Made by a program: the position numbers and the translations under genes
NCBI GenBank assembly: GCA_014898425.1
Contig: RCSZ01000005.1
Span: forward strand, 744,001-808,000
Origin: Botryotinia globosa
Taxonomy: Eukaryota; Ascomycota; Leotiomycetes; Helotiales; Sclerotiniaceae
Reading direction: 5' to 3'
Length of the DNA: 64,000 nucleotides
The notes under the pieces: model-generated
Database searches by the model: none
What the model saw: only the letters and a program-made list of their open reading frames with translations
Told to the model about the DNA's origin: nothing
Shown: positions 47,901 to 60,800 of the stretch, in pieces
Layout: each line of letters starts with the position of its first letter
How positions within the stretch are numbered: position 1 is the first letter of the stretch

Positions 47901-49196
47901 ACTGACAAAGAAGGGAGCTTTTTCCAGGCAATGCGGTAATATTGCTACAGTAATATCAGCAAACTTGAGCCTGAGTTGCAATGCCAAAAAGCATTGGGTA
48001 AACTTACGTAGAACTTCATTCAAGCACTTCTCCGTTTCTCTTTGATTTGTGCCATTCGTGGTCTGCTTGAATGACTCATCGGCTGATTCCTCGTCCATGT
48101 CATCAAACATATCATCAGGTATATCAAACTGAGGTTCAGCTTGCGACGGCATATTGGCACCAAAACTTTCCGTCACCTGGCACACCCTTTCAGCTTCAAT
48201 AGCATCAAAACTACTACCGAAATCAGAACTTTGTGTTTTCGGCCCTTGATTATCAAATGCGTGGGGTTCTATCCGTAACTTGATGATGGGCTCCGGTTCT
48301 GGCTCGGTAGCTTGAGTGTTAACGAGAGTACTACTACACCCCTGTGAGAATATGGTTGAAGCATTTGTCGTAAAACTTGTATCTCCATTTAAGTTTCCAT
48401 CATCCTTCAGAGGCACCGTTTTGTATTGCCACGTATCCGTAAACCGGGGCTTTGATACGTTCCATCGCGACATTGGAGGGTTGGAAAGACCTTCGTGACC
48501 CGACGACTTGGTCGCCGGCCCTTTCGCCTTTTTGATGCTGGGATTAATATTAGGAAATGGCTCCAGGCGATGCTTGCCTTCATTTTTCCTAGCAGAGCCA
48601 AGCGAAAAAGCAAGAGGACTGTCGTCAGGCTTTGGTGTTCTCCCAGTTGAGCGGACAGGCGTGTAAGCTTTCGACGAGGTACCATGACACGAACGACTTG
48701 CTATGATTTCATATTTGAGATTTAGAACTTTCAGAAATGCCTCTCGTAGTTTCCTTCGTTCGTCAGATGTTATTGGGCGTGGCCTATGGCGAGTCTTGTC
48801 AGGTAAAACGCCTCGATCAGCATTAACTTTCAATACCCACCCACCATATAGCTTGTGAGCTTGCACATCGAATGTTTCAAGAGAATCTAACAGTCCATCT
48901 CTGTCCTTCCAATAGAGGAATCTGATGCGGTCCACAATCTTATTGACACATTCCTCCTCTTCCGATTTACACTTTAATTGTCGCTGCTTGGGTGACTCAA
49001 TTGTGTTCACCGGAAGCCCCAAGTCCCATTTAAAATTGCGACCCTCAAGAATATGGTCGAGTCCATCTGCGCTGCTTCTCCCCTCGAATCTGTCTGCCAA
49101 ACTTGGTGTCCTCGGTACCGCAGACATTGTGCGAGTATTCTCCTCACAAGTATGTACCAAGCGCAAATTCTTTTCCTTCCTTCGCCCTATATCCAA
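44922..49196 (-). CDS. Cellular RNA-dependent RNA polymerase (RNA silencing)
   Basis: A single exon of 1,424 residues, close to the 1,402 of Neurospora QDE-1. It copies single-stranded aberrant RNA into double-stranded RNA that Dicer cleaves for quelling-type silencing. The two-barrel catalytic core spans the second half, with the metal-binding loop GGDYDGDIAWVCW near 46120-46160 (about residue 1015), preceded by VARNPAHYPSDIQRV and followed by a conserved helical region. Upstream lies AFQGRFGEAKGLWIVD. The N-terminal third is divergent and hydrophilic, and the tail is acidic (EIEIEIE, FDDDDDFF). A second possible start is Met24 (49127). The DYDGD form suggests the QDE-1 or RRP-3 clade over SAD-1, but I cannot decide by eye, so no symbol is given. 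Catalytic aspartates are intact. A RIP-degraded retrotransposon nest begins about 420 bp beyond its stop codon. Confidence 0.95.
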   Translation of the reverse strand: MDIGRRKEKNLRLVHTCEENTRTMSAVPRTPSLADRFEGRSSADGLDHILEGRNFKWDLGLPVNTIESPKQRQLKCKSEEEECVNKIVDRIRFLYWKDRDGLLDSLETFDVQAHKLYGGWVLKVNADRGVLPDKTRHRPRPITSDERRKLREAFLKVLNLKYEIIASRSCHGTSSKAYTPVRSTGRTPKPDDSPLAFSLGSARKNEGKHRLEPFPNINPSIKKAKGPATKSSGHEGLSNPPMSRWNVSKPRFTDTWQYKTVPLKDDGNLNGDTSFTTNASTIFSQGCSSTLVNTQATEPEPEPIIKLRIEPHAFDNQGPKTQSSDFGSSFDAIEAERVCQVTESFGANMPSQAEPQFDIPDDMFDDMDEESADESFKQTTNGTNQRETEKCLNEVLRKFTQCFLALQLRLKFADITVAILPHCLEKAPFFVSYEITRVFLFAEVSMAKFNLPYTKEWEQYDKLWNMLKTLPILQDKKFPERCAADVWEVAKKGYIRGFNGVVFTAALLENKKESGPLLSFQLKPMRLDLTHRLERRFGSDRFFEIAIPDLGSRRKSSATAKVDPDAWNALKSWLVNGDHQLLGRTYKAYFVKCGERKKKSTLKSDAEDDSFALPYRAFLFATDGHGFIKGSRTRNPAPNVLVRMTVEELLNCIRPTSENDHQPYMKLFARTALVVSRNRATVTIEETRIRRKEDIRNPDINDPSKTYVMTDGAGRISLALARKIVLKLELSFIPSAFQGRFGEAKGLWIVDRTQDLESDWIELYGEQCKWKRGKKGSQDFDHPSHRTFEVVGHSAPLKTADLNTQLLPILMHQATNPKKMENAIVGALKEGLNQSLEELRSALNSPQELRCWNRLTNSGLQDRVENGTLQWLGGLPAKNEDKLSVLLDAGFDPRRLQFVMDLVKKAFDMKCAELKERLNITVAKSTKVYMVPDFWGVLEPNEIHLDFSSFVDNETGLPDTQLENMDVLVARNPAHYPSDIQRVTAVNKHELRHLKDVIIFSTKGYPSLADKLSGGDYDGDIAWVCWDRAIVESFTNANIPQVPDLVKEGYIEQDRTTYAQLTKGSFDPTNKFLNASFDFNMCQSLLGPCTAWKESIEYKIGDLNKPEITFLATLLSNLVDQGKQGYIFTEKHLQDVKRHISKSAGVPRVPAYKVKNLSERQKPTNHILDIMTNVVEVETDKFLDELRKSISPPPPQYDSTLAQFYKDQRIKAKVSAGENVTLEEIHMAAEWKLLLDQLDEDIVRVKNKWNGSFRRTPSKRFNSDDDESRPDFAPIRDSCFQDFCDIKPLSSSKLIPAWPDQDIESESGTWALLRASALYATYEPRKNYSDRISTFPWWMAGLQLALIKSKQNGQVPMAGYMYAMLKANTGFVKQLRGYEGVGMGSDVGMGSLDEESEIEIEIEIEREGDFEFEFDDDDDFFHEF

Positions 49197-50148
49197 AAAA
49201 ATTCGCTTTGCGCGTTTGCAGTCCCCAATCCAAAATTACATATGTCTCAGTTAGGATTCGCGCCGTTTCGTGCAGACGGACAGCTACGTCTTTGAAGGCG
49301 GGGTTTTCTGGACGTCTGAACGAATTGTTTTTCGAAGATAAGAAAGATGTATGGATGCCTATATGTCGGTAGCCCGAAAGGATCGCAGAGTAGTAGCTGA
49401 ACTTGTTGGGCGCGAAACAAACGGGACGAATACAACACAATTGCGTTGTCGGCAAGGCTGAGGGGAACTGGTTGGAGAGCAAACGAAGTTCATTGAATTG
49501 CGGGAACAGCTACGAAACAGTGAATTGCATGAATCAAGATCAAGACAGAAAACAAATGAAATGCAAGCAAGCGACGATAGAAAGGAATGGAAAAACTGCG
49601 ATAAAGTAAACAGATAGCAAAAAGAGATAATAATCGAAACTATGCGATGCAATTGATTGATCGTGCCATGGTGATATTTTACCTGGTTCGGGTTGACTAA
49701 TTGAAAGACCTGAAGGGTGTCCATTTGTGGAGTATGTCTTGTTTTAACGCAGGTGGGTGGGTTATCTATTCTAGCTGATCTTTCCCATGAACATGAGGGG
49801 ATACCATGCTTTGAGTATATAATATGAGGATATACTATCCGATGATGGAATTGAAATAATCCTGAGGCATGTAGATGCCTATTAGGTGGACAGACTCGGG
49901 AGGTAGTTGGATTCTTCCTGATATCTGAGGACTACCTAAGGTTAGGTATTAACAAAGAAAACTAGGCTCGGTACCTAGTCTAGAGTAAGCATTCCGGCGT
50001 TGGGTAGAGCAACCCCTCCTATGATAAGATCTTCACAAGCTAATAATATCTAAGTAAGGGCACAAAGTCAAGCTACACCGTCTCTACTTTAGCGTCCAAA
50101 TATTCTCAAAATTCATTTTCTTAGTTTCTTCAATTCATTTAGGGCCTG
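49197..50148. other. Upstream region of the RNA polymerase gene
   Basis: Should hold its promoter and 5' UTR. Overlapping short open frames on both strands (up to about 120 codons) lack any recognisable content. No repeats seen. Confidence 0.5.
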
Positions 50149-50151
50149 TTC

Positions 50152-50865
50152 GGATCGACTTTTTTAGACGATGTTGATAATAAATTTAGTCTGAGTAGAT
50201 GTTTACCGAATGCGAATGTTGATTAATAATTTATATTGATAATATAGTTGAAAAAAATAAATTTATTAAATATTGATATTGAGTCACAAAAAGCTATATG
50301 ATATTGATTAATGAATTTGAAAATTTGTATAATAACTTTATTAAATTTGTCCTAAAGTTTTGATTAGTATTTTATTAATATATATTACTTTATATATCAG
50401 GGCTCAGTAGTAGGGAGTATACTAAGAAAGATCTAATAGTTTTAATAAGAAATTATATAAAAAGGTATATTAGATTCTATTCGAAATTAATCTTATATTC
50501 TAATTTGTTTAAAATATATTCAATTATTTGTATTATTTTCTCAAAACTTTAATATTATAATTCTATTTATATTTCTTTTTATAATATCATTAATTATAAG
50601 TCTATTATAAACTAAACTAATAATCTTAGAATTAAATTCTATTAATATTAACTTCTCAGTAATTGCTAAGTGATTAGTCTTTAATAATCTCAAGATTATC
50701 CAACTGACTACCCGAACCGTATCCTGCGCTGATATTACACTTTGTAAATTTATTAATTTAAAATTCAATATCAATAAAATGTATAAAATATAGACTAAAT
50801 TATCAGTCAATAAATCTACTAAACTCATTTTGACAATAAATTAAAAAAACAATCCGAACGGGCCC
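50152..50865. mobile_element. PIF/Harbinger-like MITE, 714 bp, TTA target duplication
   Basis: Ends are inverted repeats of about 25 bp with a few mismatches, GGGCCTGTTCGGAT on the left and the complement of GGGCCCGTTCGGAT on the right. TTA flanks both sides (50149-50151 and 50866-50868). A 3 bp TTA/TAA duplication with GGGCC ends is the hallmark of PIF/Harbinger and Tourist-type elements. Subterminal sequence is also loosely inverted. The interior is AT-rich; a 95-codon minus-strand frame (50541-50828) shows no transposase motif and is not counted as a gene. Confidence 0.82.
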
Positions 50866-50868
50866 TTA

Positions 50869-51897
50869 TTCAAGTCAAGGTTTACTGACTTGTTGTACAT
50901 CTGAGGATTTCGGCATTGTTACTTTTGAGCTTTGGCACTGATACAGTAGTCGTACCCATTCCTCAACTCCAGAGCATTCAAATTACCAACTAGTTACCTA
51001 GTTAGCATAAGCTAGTAATTCTCTTGAATATCTTATTGGTATACCTACCTACCCGCTACCCTCCCACCTTCATTCACAACCCTAAGATTAGGAGAAAAAT
51101 AACAACAATCCAATAATTCTTACTAGCGGTTTTCTCGCTCGACGATGAAAAGCTATACGAAAAGCGATAAGGTTACATATATTAAAATAGGAGGCGAAAA
51201 GGTCGTCGTCCTCAACAACGGGGAGATATGAATTAGTGCTCTAGCCGGAAAAAATTGTACTTCATATACAAACAATAATTAAACAAAAAAATACTTCAAA
51301 ACAATCATATTACCTCCAAGCCCCGCGCCCCATCACCCCCTCACAATCTGCACACTTCCCAAATTCCAAACATTAGAAACCATCACACCATCAATTTCCA
51401 ATCTACAATCACCTCTAAAAAATATCAAACAATACAGAAATTCTCTTCATTCATTCACTCCCCCCATCTGTCTATTTGTCCATCTACCGACAGCCCACAC
51501 CTCCCTCTATACATCCCTTCCCAGTTAACCTCCTCCCCCTTCTATACTATGATACAAATCTCACCCCACTCTCCCATTTCCCCATCACACACACACAAAC
51601 ACACAATTATTTTTACCTTTAAATTTCCCATCTATGTACTATCAAAATAATCACTCCCACCAAAAGAATTCGCTCCGTAGAGCGAGTCCATCTTAAAAAG
51701 AATCCCGCGAAAAAAAATCCAGTCAAACACCCTCCCCCTCTCCCCAGCATCTAAACACCTTTCCAATGCACGCTAGATGAAACCAAAGTATGACACATAA
51801 GTAAGCTGTACAAAAAGACAACAAGAATCAAGGAATTGCATATTCCTCTATTTTAAATTTACCTCCCATTCCATGTTCTTTCCCCCAAGCTCTCAAA
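50869..51897. other. Intergenic and 3' flank of the Fmp27-like gene
   Basis: Ordinary composition with CT-rich patches and an ACACACAC stretch near 51589-51605. Probable 3' UTR of the minus-strand gene in its right half. Nothing else recognised. Confidence 0.5.
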
Positions 51898-54800
51898 TTA
51901 CAACCTCCCTAGTAACGACTTCGCTTTCTGTCTCCCCTCAATATGCGTTACTTCCCCTCCACCAGCCTCCGCATCCATATCTGAATCCTCATTCAATCCC
52001 CGCCCGTGGTCAATCAGACTCGGGCTGCTTCCCACTGCATCCCTATGATTAAGTGGATTTTTCTTCAACCTCTGCAACGTGTTTACCATGAATGCGCCGG
52101 CAGAAGAATGAGGCCTTTCCATTGCATGTCCCTCAGTCCCACCACTTCTACTAAACGGTCTTAACGAACTTGCATCTCCATCATTTTCCCTACTTGCCGG
52201 GGTCATCGTGAATGATGCTTGATAAGGGGGCCTTGAAGCTTGTGAGATGCCAGAGTAAACGCTACTGGATCCACTCGCGGGAGCTTCTATACCATTCCGA
52301 CTAGATGCAAATGATTTTCTCCTCTCGAGACTTTTCGATCGGTCAGTTTGATAGCTTGGTGATCGGTCGGAATGACGGGTTTCTGTTGGACTGATAGCAA
52401 AAGTACTGCTCGCATCGCTATTATCATAAGAGTCCTCGTTGCTGGATGGAGGCTGGCTGAGAACAACACTGCTCGTGGCCAATTCCCTCAAACGACTTTG
52501 TTGTGCTACGGTAGGACGGTGTCTAGTAAACTTGTTGCCTATGATGGCTCCTGTGTGTGATATCAATGCGCGAATGACATCCTTTTTGAGAGCGAGGGCA
52601 AGATCAAGGTTTGACCAGGTTTTGTTCCGGTATTCGATGGCAGGCAACCGGAAGACAAAATCATGTACATCCTCGATATTCCGGTCGCCTTTACCCTTAT
52701 AGCTGAGACAAAGAACCACACTAGGAATTTTGACATAAGCGAGGGTCATGTACTCAGATGCACGACTCATCATTTTGGTCAGGTCGTCCGATGGCTTCTC
52801 TTTGTTTGTCTTGCTGCCACGAACACCAAATCGCTTGCCTTTAGCATCTCCATTCGTTGACGCTGGATCACTCATTGTTGAAGAAGTTCCTGTTCGTGTT
52901 GTGGTTGGTTTCAATGATTGACCGGACTGTAAGCTTTCGAGTGAAGGCTTCTTCGAAATCGTCGTTCTTGTCGATGATCCTCTCCTTGACGCTGTGGCAT
53001 TCTTGTTGGATTGGAAGAGTCTAAAATGATGACCGTCACCACCGTAACCTGAAAGCATACTGCTTGCTTTGCTTTTTGTAGATGCAGACGTTGTTGGTCT
53101 ATATTCAGAGGTCATTGTTGGATGTAATCGAAGTTCCAGTGATCCTGCTCGCGTGCTTGACCCAGAATCGGCATTATCCACATCAGTAACATGTAGGTTG
53201 ATAGAATTATTACCCGTGGTGGTATCGGTTTCATCTTCATCGTCATCCATGGGCATCATATTTCTCACCATGAATGGAGATTTGTTTTTCGCGGCATTCG
53301 AGCTCGACTTATCGTCATTATGTCCGGGAAACATGTACTCGAAGAGTCTCTTACCAACCTCGCGCTCAAGTTGGATCTTCATTGGGAAAAGGTTGACCTC
53401 GAAATGGTCCATGACCGGTATACCAGCAATAGCTTCCAACATGTACCAGTAAACTCTCAGCATTTGTTGATTTCCTCCCTCGTTGAATGCTCCACGTTCA
53501 GCAGCATCGGAGTATGGTGCAAACATCTCGGGATATATGGCATCCGGCATCAGATTGAGCCCTACAATGTTTCCGATCTGCATGAGATTGATATGCGAAC
53601 CATCAGAGTTATCAGTTCGATCATATTCGGCACGTTGAATTTGGAATTCCATCAAAGGTTCGTTATTATCACGCAGAAGATGCCAGACGATTTGATCCGA
53701 GGAGATGTTCCATCTTAGGAGACCGCTAGTTTGCGTAGCATCATACTTTCGTTGAGAAGTTGTGATGGCCTTCATCATGAAGAACAATTCATCTTCACAA
53801 GCGGCAAGATCTCGATCCAACATAATTCTATCTTCCCAACCCTTCTTATCAAGCGACTTTGAGTGAATCTGGAATTGCGTTTTGATCTCATCGAGCTGTC
53901 TAATCCGTTCTTGGAGACGAATAACCATCTCGGGAGCCCCACGCAAGTCGCTGAAATCGGACGCGAGCATAATCTTTTCGAGGCGTTCATTTCTGGTCTT
54001 TTCGAGAGGCTCGCTATACATAAGCAGGTCCAATACAATAATGTACATAGCATAATATTGCGATGAGTTACACAGAGCTTGAATCTTTGGAAACTCTACC
54101 CATAGATTGTCTATGCGACTCTCCATTCCATTTGGACCGGAAGCGTGGCCATTTTCGTTACTGATCTCATCGTTGTATTTGAGACGCAACGTGTTGTATT
54201 TTTCATAGCGTAGACTTGCAGAGGTCTTTTGCACAACACGTTTGAATCCAAATGGATCAACTTGGAAGTCGAACATAACTTCCATCGGTACCCAAGGAGG
54301 CCAAGCAGATCCAGCAGTGGTACCATAGCGGCTATTGGAATACAACGCCAAAAGCTGAGATGAAAACCATTTTTGGTGTGTGACGAAGAATTGCGTCCCA
54401 TCCATTTCGACTGAGAAACGACGTTGTACAAGACCACTGACATCATCAAATATACGATGGTTATCCATAACCTCGACAACTTTTAGCTCCATTCCTTTAG
54501 CCGTTACCATTACGACAGACTTCGGATTCTTCTCACTTTGAAGCTGTATCTGCGGTGCGATGAGTCGGACATGATAACTATTTTGTGGTGTGAATTCGGA
54601 AGCAATGTTAGAAACTGATTGATCAGTTGACACTCTGTGCATAGATTCGTGGCCTTGAGGATCATCCGCGTTGACAAATTTCTTTCCGTCAGCCAAAATC
54701 TCTTTAATACGATCCTCAACTTGCTGTGGCGCTACCACATCTGGCGCATCTGGCGTTTGAGCTCTGGACGCGGGTTTCATCGAAGGTTCTCTTGTTTGTG

Positions 54801-57800
54801 CTTCAGTCGGCCGGGGGTTCTTGGCTTTGTTTTGTTCTTCGACAATGTCAAGTATGAACTTTACTGCTCTTCGAGATAGATAATACACAAAGCCTCGTCT
54901 TTGGCTAACTTGGTGAATGTAACGAAGAATGATGTTTCGCAATAAATTGTTCCACTTCAATTGCATGTTATGGATGACGAAACGGTTATTGAAATCACTG
55001 ACAAAATCACCAGCAGGAGAATTATCATCAATCGCTTCTGACTCGATGCCATAGTCGTTTGGTGGAATTTCACCTTCACGGCCAGCATCTTCACCGCCAT
55101 CAGGAATGATTCGTGGATCATTGGTATTTACACGCTCCAGCATACCATGTTTCATCGACTCCAAGAAGATCTTCTTATTGTGCAAGAATGGGCCATGAAT
55201 GCTCAATTGGTCATATTTGGCTTTTAGGGTTGGATTTTGAGGGTCTTGCGAATATGCCCACTCGGCTGACTCGAGAGCTTCTTGGTGATCTTCAATTTGC
55301 TTCTCAAGTTGAATTAATCGGTCATTAATAAGCTGACATTGAACTCGTCGTGGATCGTCATCTTTACTCATGATACAGAAGTGTGTTGGTTCGTTACCGA
55401 AAGGACTTGTTCGCTCTGGGTCGCCAGCAATATTGTCGCCGTGGTCAGTTTGTCTGAAATAGGTGAAACGTGGAGCAAATGCCAAAGGCAAAATCTTCGT
55501 TTCTGGGTTTGCTTCGGCTGGAAGTATCCAGTCTAATTCAACGAAATCATCCATATCAATCCAGGTAAAATCATTGTCTGGGATATCGAAATGTGATAGA
55601 TCTGTTTGACCTCGTTCCAGTTGGGATACTAGAGTAGGCGCAGACGCCTTCTGAAGATCTTCTGGTGTCGTTCCTGCAATACTAGCAGAGATGGCACGAA
55701 TATCTGCCGATAGCAAATCTAGTTGTGCTCGATGTAATTTCATGGCGCTTGTTTTAGTTTGAGTGTTTCGGCCTTTGTCTTGTGTCATGAACTCTTCTCT
55801 TCGTTGATGCATGTCGAGCATAAAGCTATCTAATCTCATTTTGAGACCCGTAGCAGACACGACATCTTCAGAATAGTCCTCTGCATCTTTGTGCTTGTAT
55901 ACGTGGCTAAGGAATAGAGGTGCGAGTAACAGATTGTACTTGATTGTGGCAAGATGTCTGCCAAATTTCTTGCTGGACTTCTCGATTCCTGGCCACAACG
56001 AACCTTGACGAATTGGCAATGACATAGTGCCACCAAACATCGACCACCAAGAAAAGAAATGGGTGAAGAATCGAGGAGTGAGATGTACAGTGTTGTAGCT
56101 TCTTGAAGGCTCCACATTTGATACAGACCATTCACGGTCAACGGGTGCTTTGACCGCGATCGACATATGAATATGATGACTACGGAAACCACGGAAAGCA
56201 TCATATTCCTGACCTGGTGGACCTTTACAGTATTGGACTTCCTTTGTCACTACATTGTAATGTGGCTCGAAGTCGAAAGAACGTGTCCCATCGTCGAGAT
56301 CTCTCTCAAACATAAGACCAACCAGCCACTGAACATTGCCAGATAGTTTCATGACTACTTTTTTGAAAGTCGCACCATGTGTGAAGCTGTCGGAGCTCAA
56401 CATGCTATCGTTATCGGTCTGCTCTGAGGCAGTGGCGCGAGCTTGATGGCTGAAATCAGGTATAGCAAGAATATACTCGCCACTATCCACAGTGATGAAT
56501 TTGCGTGGATCATCATCCCGACATACACTCAGCCGCACATCATTGCGCCAACACATGAGAAACCCAGCACCATCTCCAGTGACGATGTAAGGATCTCGAG
56601 TTCCTTTCAATGTGAGATGAACATCTCCATCCCCCTTCCATGAAACGTCAATTCTGGAATGGAAACTAAGACGAAGCTTATCCCAAAATCCAGTTCTTTC
56701 AGAAGGATCGACTTGTGGTTTTGTAAATGTTTCAATGACCATCATCATATCCTGAATGGCGGGTTGATAAGAAGCACCCCAGGTTATACGAGTAGGCAAC
56801 TCAGTGTTAATGTTGACTTGTATATCCGAATAGGATTTAACAGGTGAAACTGTCCTGCGCACATCTATGGCAAATCTTGTTGTTTTGGGCGCTCCTGGCT
56901 CATGATTAAGTTGGGGAATGATGTCGACTTTTGCATGACGGACAGACTCCGGTCCCCGGAACTCTTCAGCTATAACAAAATCCGTCTTAAGGGACCAAGC
57001 TGGCATTCTTGGTGACTGGCCAGCCTTGATTGCTGGAACATGCAATAGAGGTAATGGGTAGTCCCGCAGCGTCACTCGTGCTTCTCCCATATCGATTTGG
57101 ACATTCATTGGCACAAGAAGTGAGTACTGCATATCTCGCGGCATACCTTTTCCCATTTTATGCAGAAAATCAGGAAGCTGGCTCATGGGGAAAGATGGTT
57201 TATCGACTGTTATATGCAGGTCACTGATTAAAGTGCTCATCAATGCTGGTCGCTGTGGAACTTCTAAAATATTTTCAGTTTCCTCCATATCGTCAGGTAG
57301 TTCGTCAGGTCCCCAAAAGACGCCACGTAGATTTTTCATGCCATCCTTTGCAATTCCATAAACTCTGTCGATTCTTCTCTTCCAGCTTTGGGCGTTATGG
57401 CGTCGGAGCCTATCATGCGCTTCAGAGACAGATATTTTTGCGGTTCCACTTATCCCGCATGTTCCCTCAGGATCGTAACGGAACTTCCGGCCTCGTTGAG
57501 TTTGAGGTGAGCGCTCTTCCTGCAAGTCATCGCCCGCGCTCTTGTGTCGTCTTGAGGAATCTTCCTTGTTGTTGCTACGACCACGAGGATGTGCTGATCT
57601 GTTTCGGTATCGATGCGTGTCTCTGCGCATTTCTTCCTCTTCAATCTTCTTTGCTTTTACATCAAATGCCGCTTCTCGAGCCAAGCGTTGCTGTTGCTCA
57701 ATCAGACCAGCTCTGTATATAGCACCCAGTTTCCATTCGAAAGCTCCATCTTCTACCTCGAAAAGTAATGCTTTACTACGTATCGACAGTCTTGGGATGT

Positions 57801-60800
57801 GCTTCGGGCCTTCTGGATGCTTATCGAGAATGTATTCGTTAGTACCCGTTTTTATCCGATGATGAAGTTGTTCCACAGCTTTGAGCGTGTTGACAACGTT
57901 ATCGACAACTGTGTGCAGAACGAGCTGATGCGGTACCGCTAGCCTGATGGCATTGGTTGTGATATCTATGGTCTTCTCTTCGTGCATTTCACCGGAAGAA
58001 CGCATGTGGCGTTTTTCGCGAAGGTCGATTCTAGCCGACTTTATGCTGGCAATTCTGGCCCAAACCCTCTTCATTTGAGGAGCCTCGGCATACAAGCGAA
58101 TTAGCTTCGCGTGGAAGAAAGGCGCCGACCACCTGTGGCGACCAGCGTCGGCGCCATATATTTGGATCATTAGCTTGGGGTCCGATGGCAGATGAGCCTT
58201 GATTTGGATCAGGGTAGATCTAAAGTCTACGGTGACCAACTCCTTGACCCCGAAAACAAATTCATGATCGTCCTGTCCAGGCCACGCGAATCCGCCGGAA
58301 GTCACAGGCGATAGAAGTGTGGAAGGATCGGATTTCCATGTTGCTGCTGATGCACTTGCTACCTTTTCAGCTTCTGCAACATCAGCACTTGTGCGAACAA
58401 ATGCCTTCATAAGCACTGTCAAAGCCACACCGCAAGCATAGTGTCGATATAACGAATATTGCACCAAAACGCTCTTCACGTATGAGTTGAGATGGAATAT
58501 TGGTCCTTGATTGTCGCTCGAAGTCGAGAGAGCAACCTCAAATTTAGGAATTGCAACAAATGGCTCTACTTCCCACTTTTCTGTCGACTCGACGACGAAT
58601 GCCTCAAATCCACGAACGTGGACTGCTAATCGCCTGCCATCAGTTGGGTGCTGATCACGCCTTTTTCTACGTGAGGGAGGCATGGTAAGAAATATTTCGG
58701 GGTCCGGAGTAAGAGAACGACTTCCTGCACGACGACGAATTCTTCGTTCATTCGACTCGACTTTTTGGGCTCTGTATTCGGCCGTCCAAGATTCTAATTG
58801 AATTGCAACACCACGTGTGTCATCTGCTATCGATGCATCAATTCCAGCGACTTCAGCGCCGAAATCAGAGCCCTGTAGCTGAAAATGCAACAACCAAGGC
58901 GGTAGTGCACGGATAAAATTTGGGTCTCGAGAAGTTTTAGAGTGAGGTTTCTTATCTGGTTCAACATTGAGCCTGAGCTGACGAACAATCTGGCGAACAC
59001 CGTCACTAATTTCGGGTCGAACCATATGTACCGAAAATGTTTGAACGTTACCCGTAGCGACAACATAAACTTCTGGATTAGCATTGACCTGGACTTTCAG
59101 ATCGAGTGTTTCAATTTGAAGCAAGTCAAATCTAGATCCGGAGCAGGTTTGGTAATAGAGATCATGTGATTGTAGTCGTAACGTAGATCCAAGACTGTAA
59201 TGCAATTCTCCCACCGCGGAGTGCGAAGATTCTATATCCAGAGATATGGAGGAAATAGAAGATATGATAAGATCAAAATCATCTTCGTCTGCGGTTTCTT
59301 CCACAGGGGGTAAAGCAATCCGAAGAACAGGCTCATGCATCGATAATTTGACATTGGCTTTAGGTAATAACCGAGATATCAGTATATGTCTTTCGGGTGT
59401 GTTATTCTTCTTGGATTTTGGCTTTGATTTTGTCATGGCTAAAACAAGGGGGAGATGTCTCGGATCAAGATCAATAGAGGGTGATGTAACGACGGCATTA
59501 GCAAACAAAATATTTGCGTTTCGCTCGTCCGCACTGTTATCCGTAGCAAATTGAACGGTTTTTGATAAAGATGTAGTTCGAATTGTGGTAGTTGCCATTG
59601 GAACATAGACTAGTCTGTCGGATTTTCCCCGGCCATCATCAACTCCGATAGAGATAGAAAGGGCAGCAATAAGAGCCTGATGGGCAATATCTTTGGAGGA
59701 AAAATACATTCTGTGGGCGGGAGACTTTTGATCCAAACGATGAAGATCCACTCCGACCTCCTTCATAGAAGCATTGAGATACATTGGTGAACCTGAAGGT
59801 TGTATTGACGTAATTTTCTTACTGAATCCAATGTAGCTTACTGCAAACTGCACTTCCGTTATACCCCGAAGAATAGAGCTCGCAAACTCTTTAGAATCCG
59901 ATACCGTCTGGACAAGGTTTTCCTCTTCGCTGCCAGGCCTTTCGAGTTCACCGACAACGCTTGCCACAGATATCTCCTCGGGTGCAGTTTTTTCGTCCTT
60001 GGATTTGCGCGGTTTGCGACAACCCTTGTATTTGTCTATACACGTACTTATATCGTCATATGGTATATGGACTCGGCCTAGCTTCAAGGCAATTGCTGCT
60101 TCTCGCAGACCATCAAGCTCCTTGTACAGTATTCCGTGTATGTTTAATGTAAGGTGATCCAATACCTCCAAAGAATCCCCTCCTTCTGGTGTGAACAGAA
60201 CGCTGCGGACGGTCAGCATCCATTCCGCTGGACGCTGATTACTGTTTGCCTTCTTCACATGTGTAAACATCCTTCCACGATCAACTGTTTTCCTCCTGGT
60301 GTCCACTGCCATTGTAAAACTTCCCAACTGTATATTGCCAACATCAACTATGGTGACCGACGAATTTGAGGCCACGACATCCACCATGCGAATCCAATTT
60401 ATATTTCGGTGTAAACGTTTAAATCGATTCTTGATGCTCGTAAGTTGCTCCCACATTTTGCTGCGATGCGGCTTGAAGGAGGTGGCACGCCTAGATGGTG
60501 GTTTGATCTCGGACTCGACTTCGCGACTTGAGCCATCCTTCTTTTCTTCTTCCGCCCCTCCATTCTCCTCAGGAATACGTGCCGATTTGTCTCCATCTAA
60601 AAGCTTCAGATCCAGAGTAACCGCCAGCTCCGTCAAAACAATACTGAGCCATGTTGGTTGTGCGAACGTAGGTCGATGAATGTTTATGCCCAAACCTCGA
60701 ATCTCAAGCTTGATACCATCTTTCGGGGTAAATGCGAGTCTCCTCAGGGAGAGGTAACCGATGCGCTGAATAGATATTCCTGTTATAATTCGTATTATGG

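Noticed and set aside
49359..49724. Minus-strand 121-codon frame upstream of the RNA polymerase gene
   Set aside because: No recognisable content and competing frames on both strands; more likely promoter or 5' UTR.
50541..50828. 95-codon minus-strand frame inside the PIF-like MITE
   Set aside because: AT-rich interior, Ile/Leu-heavy, no transposase DDE or Myb motif.
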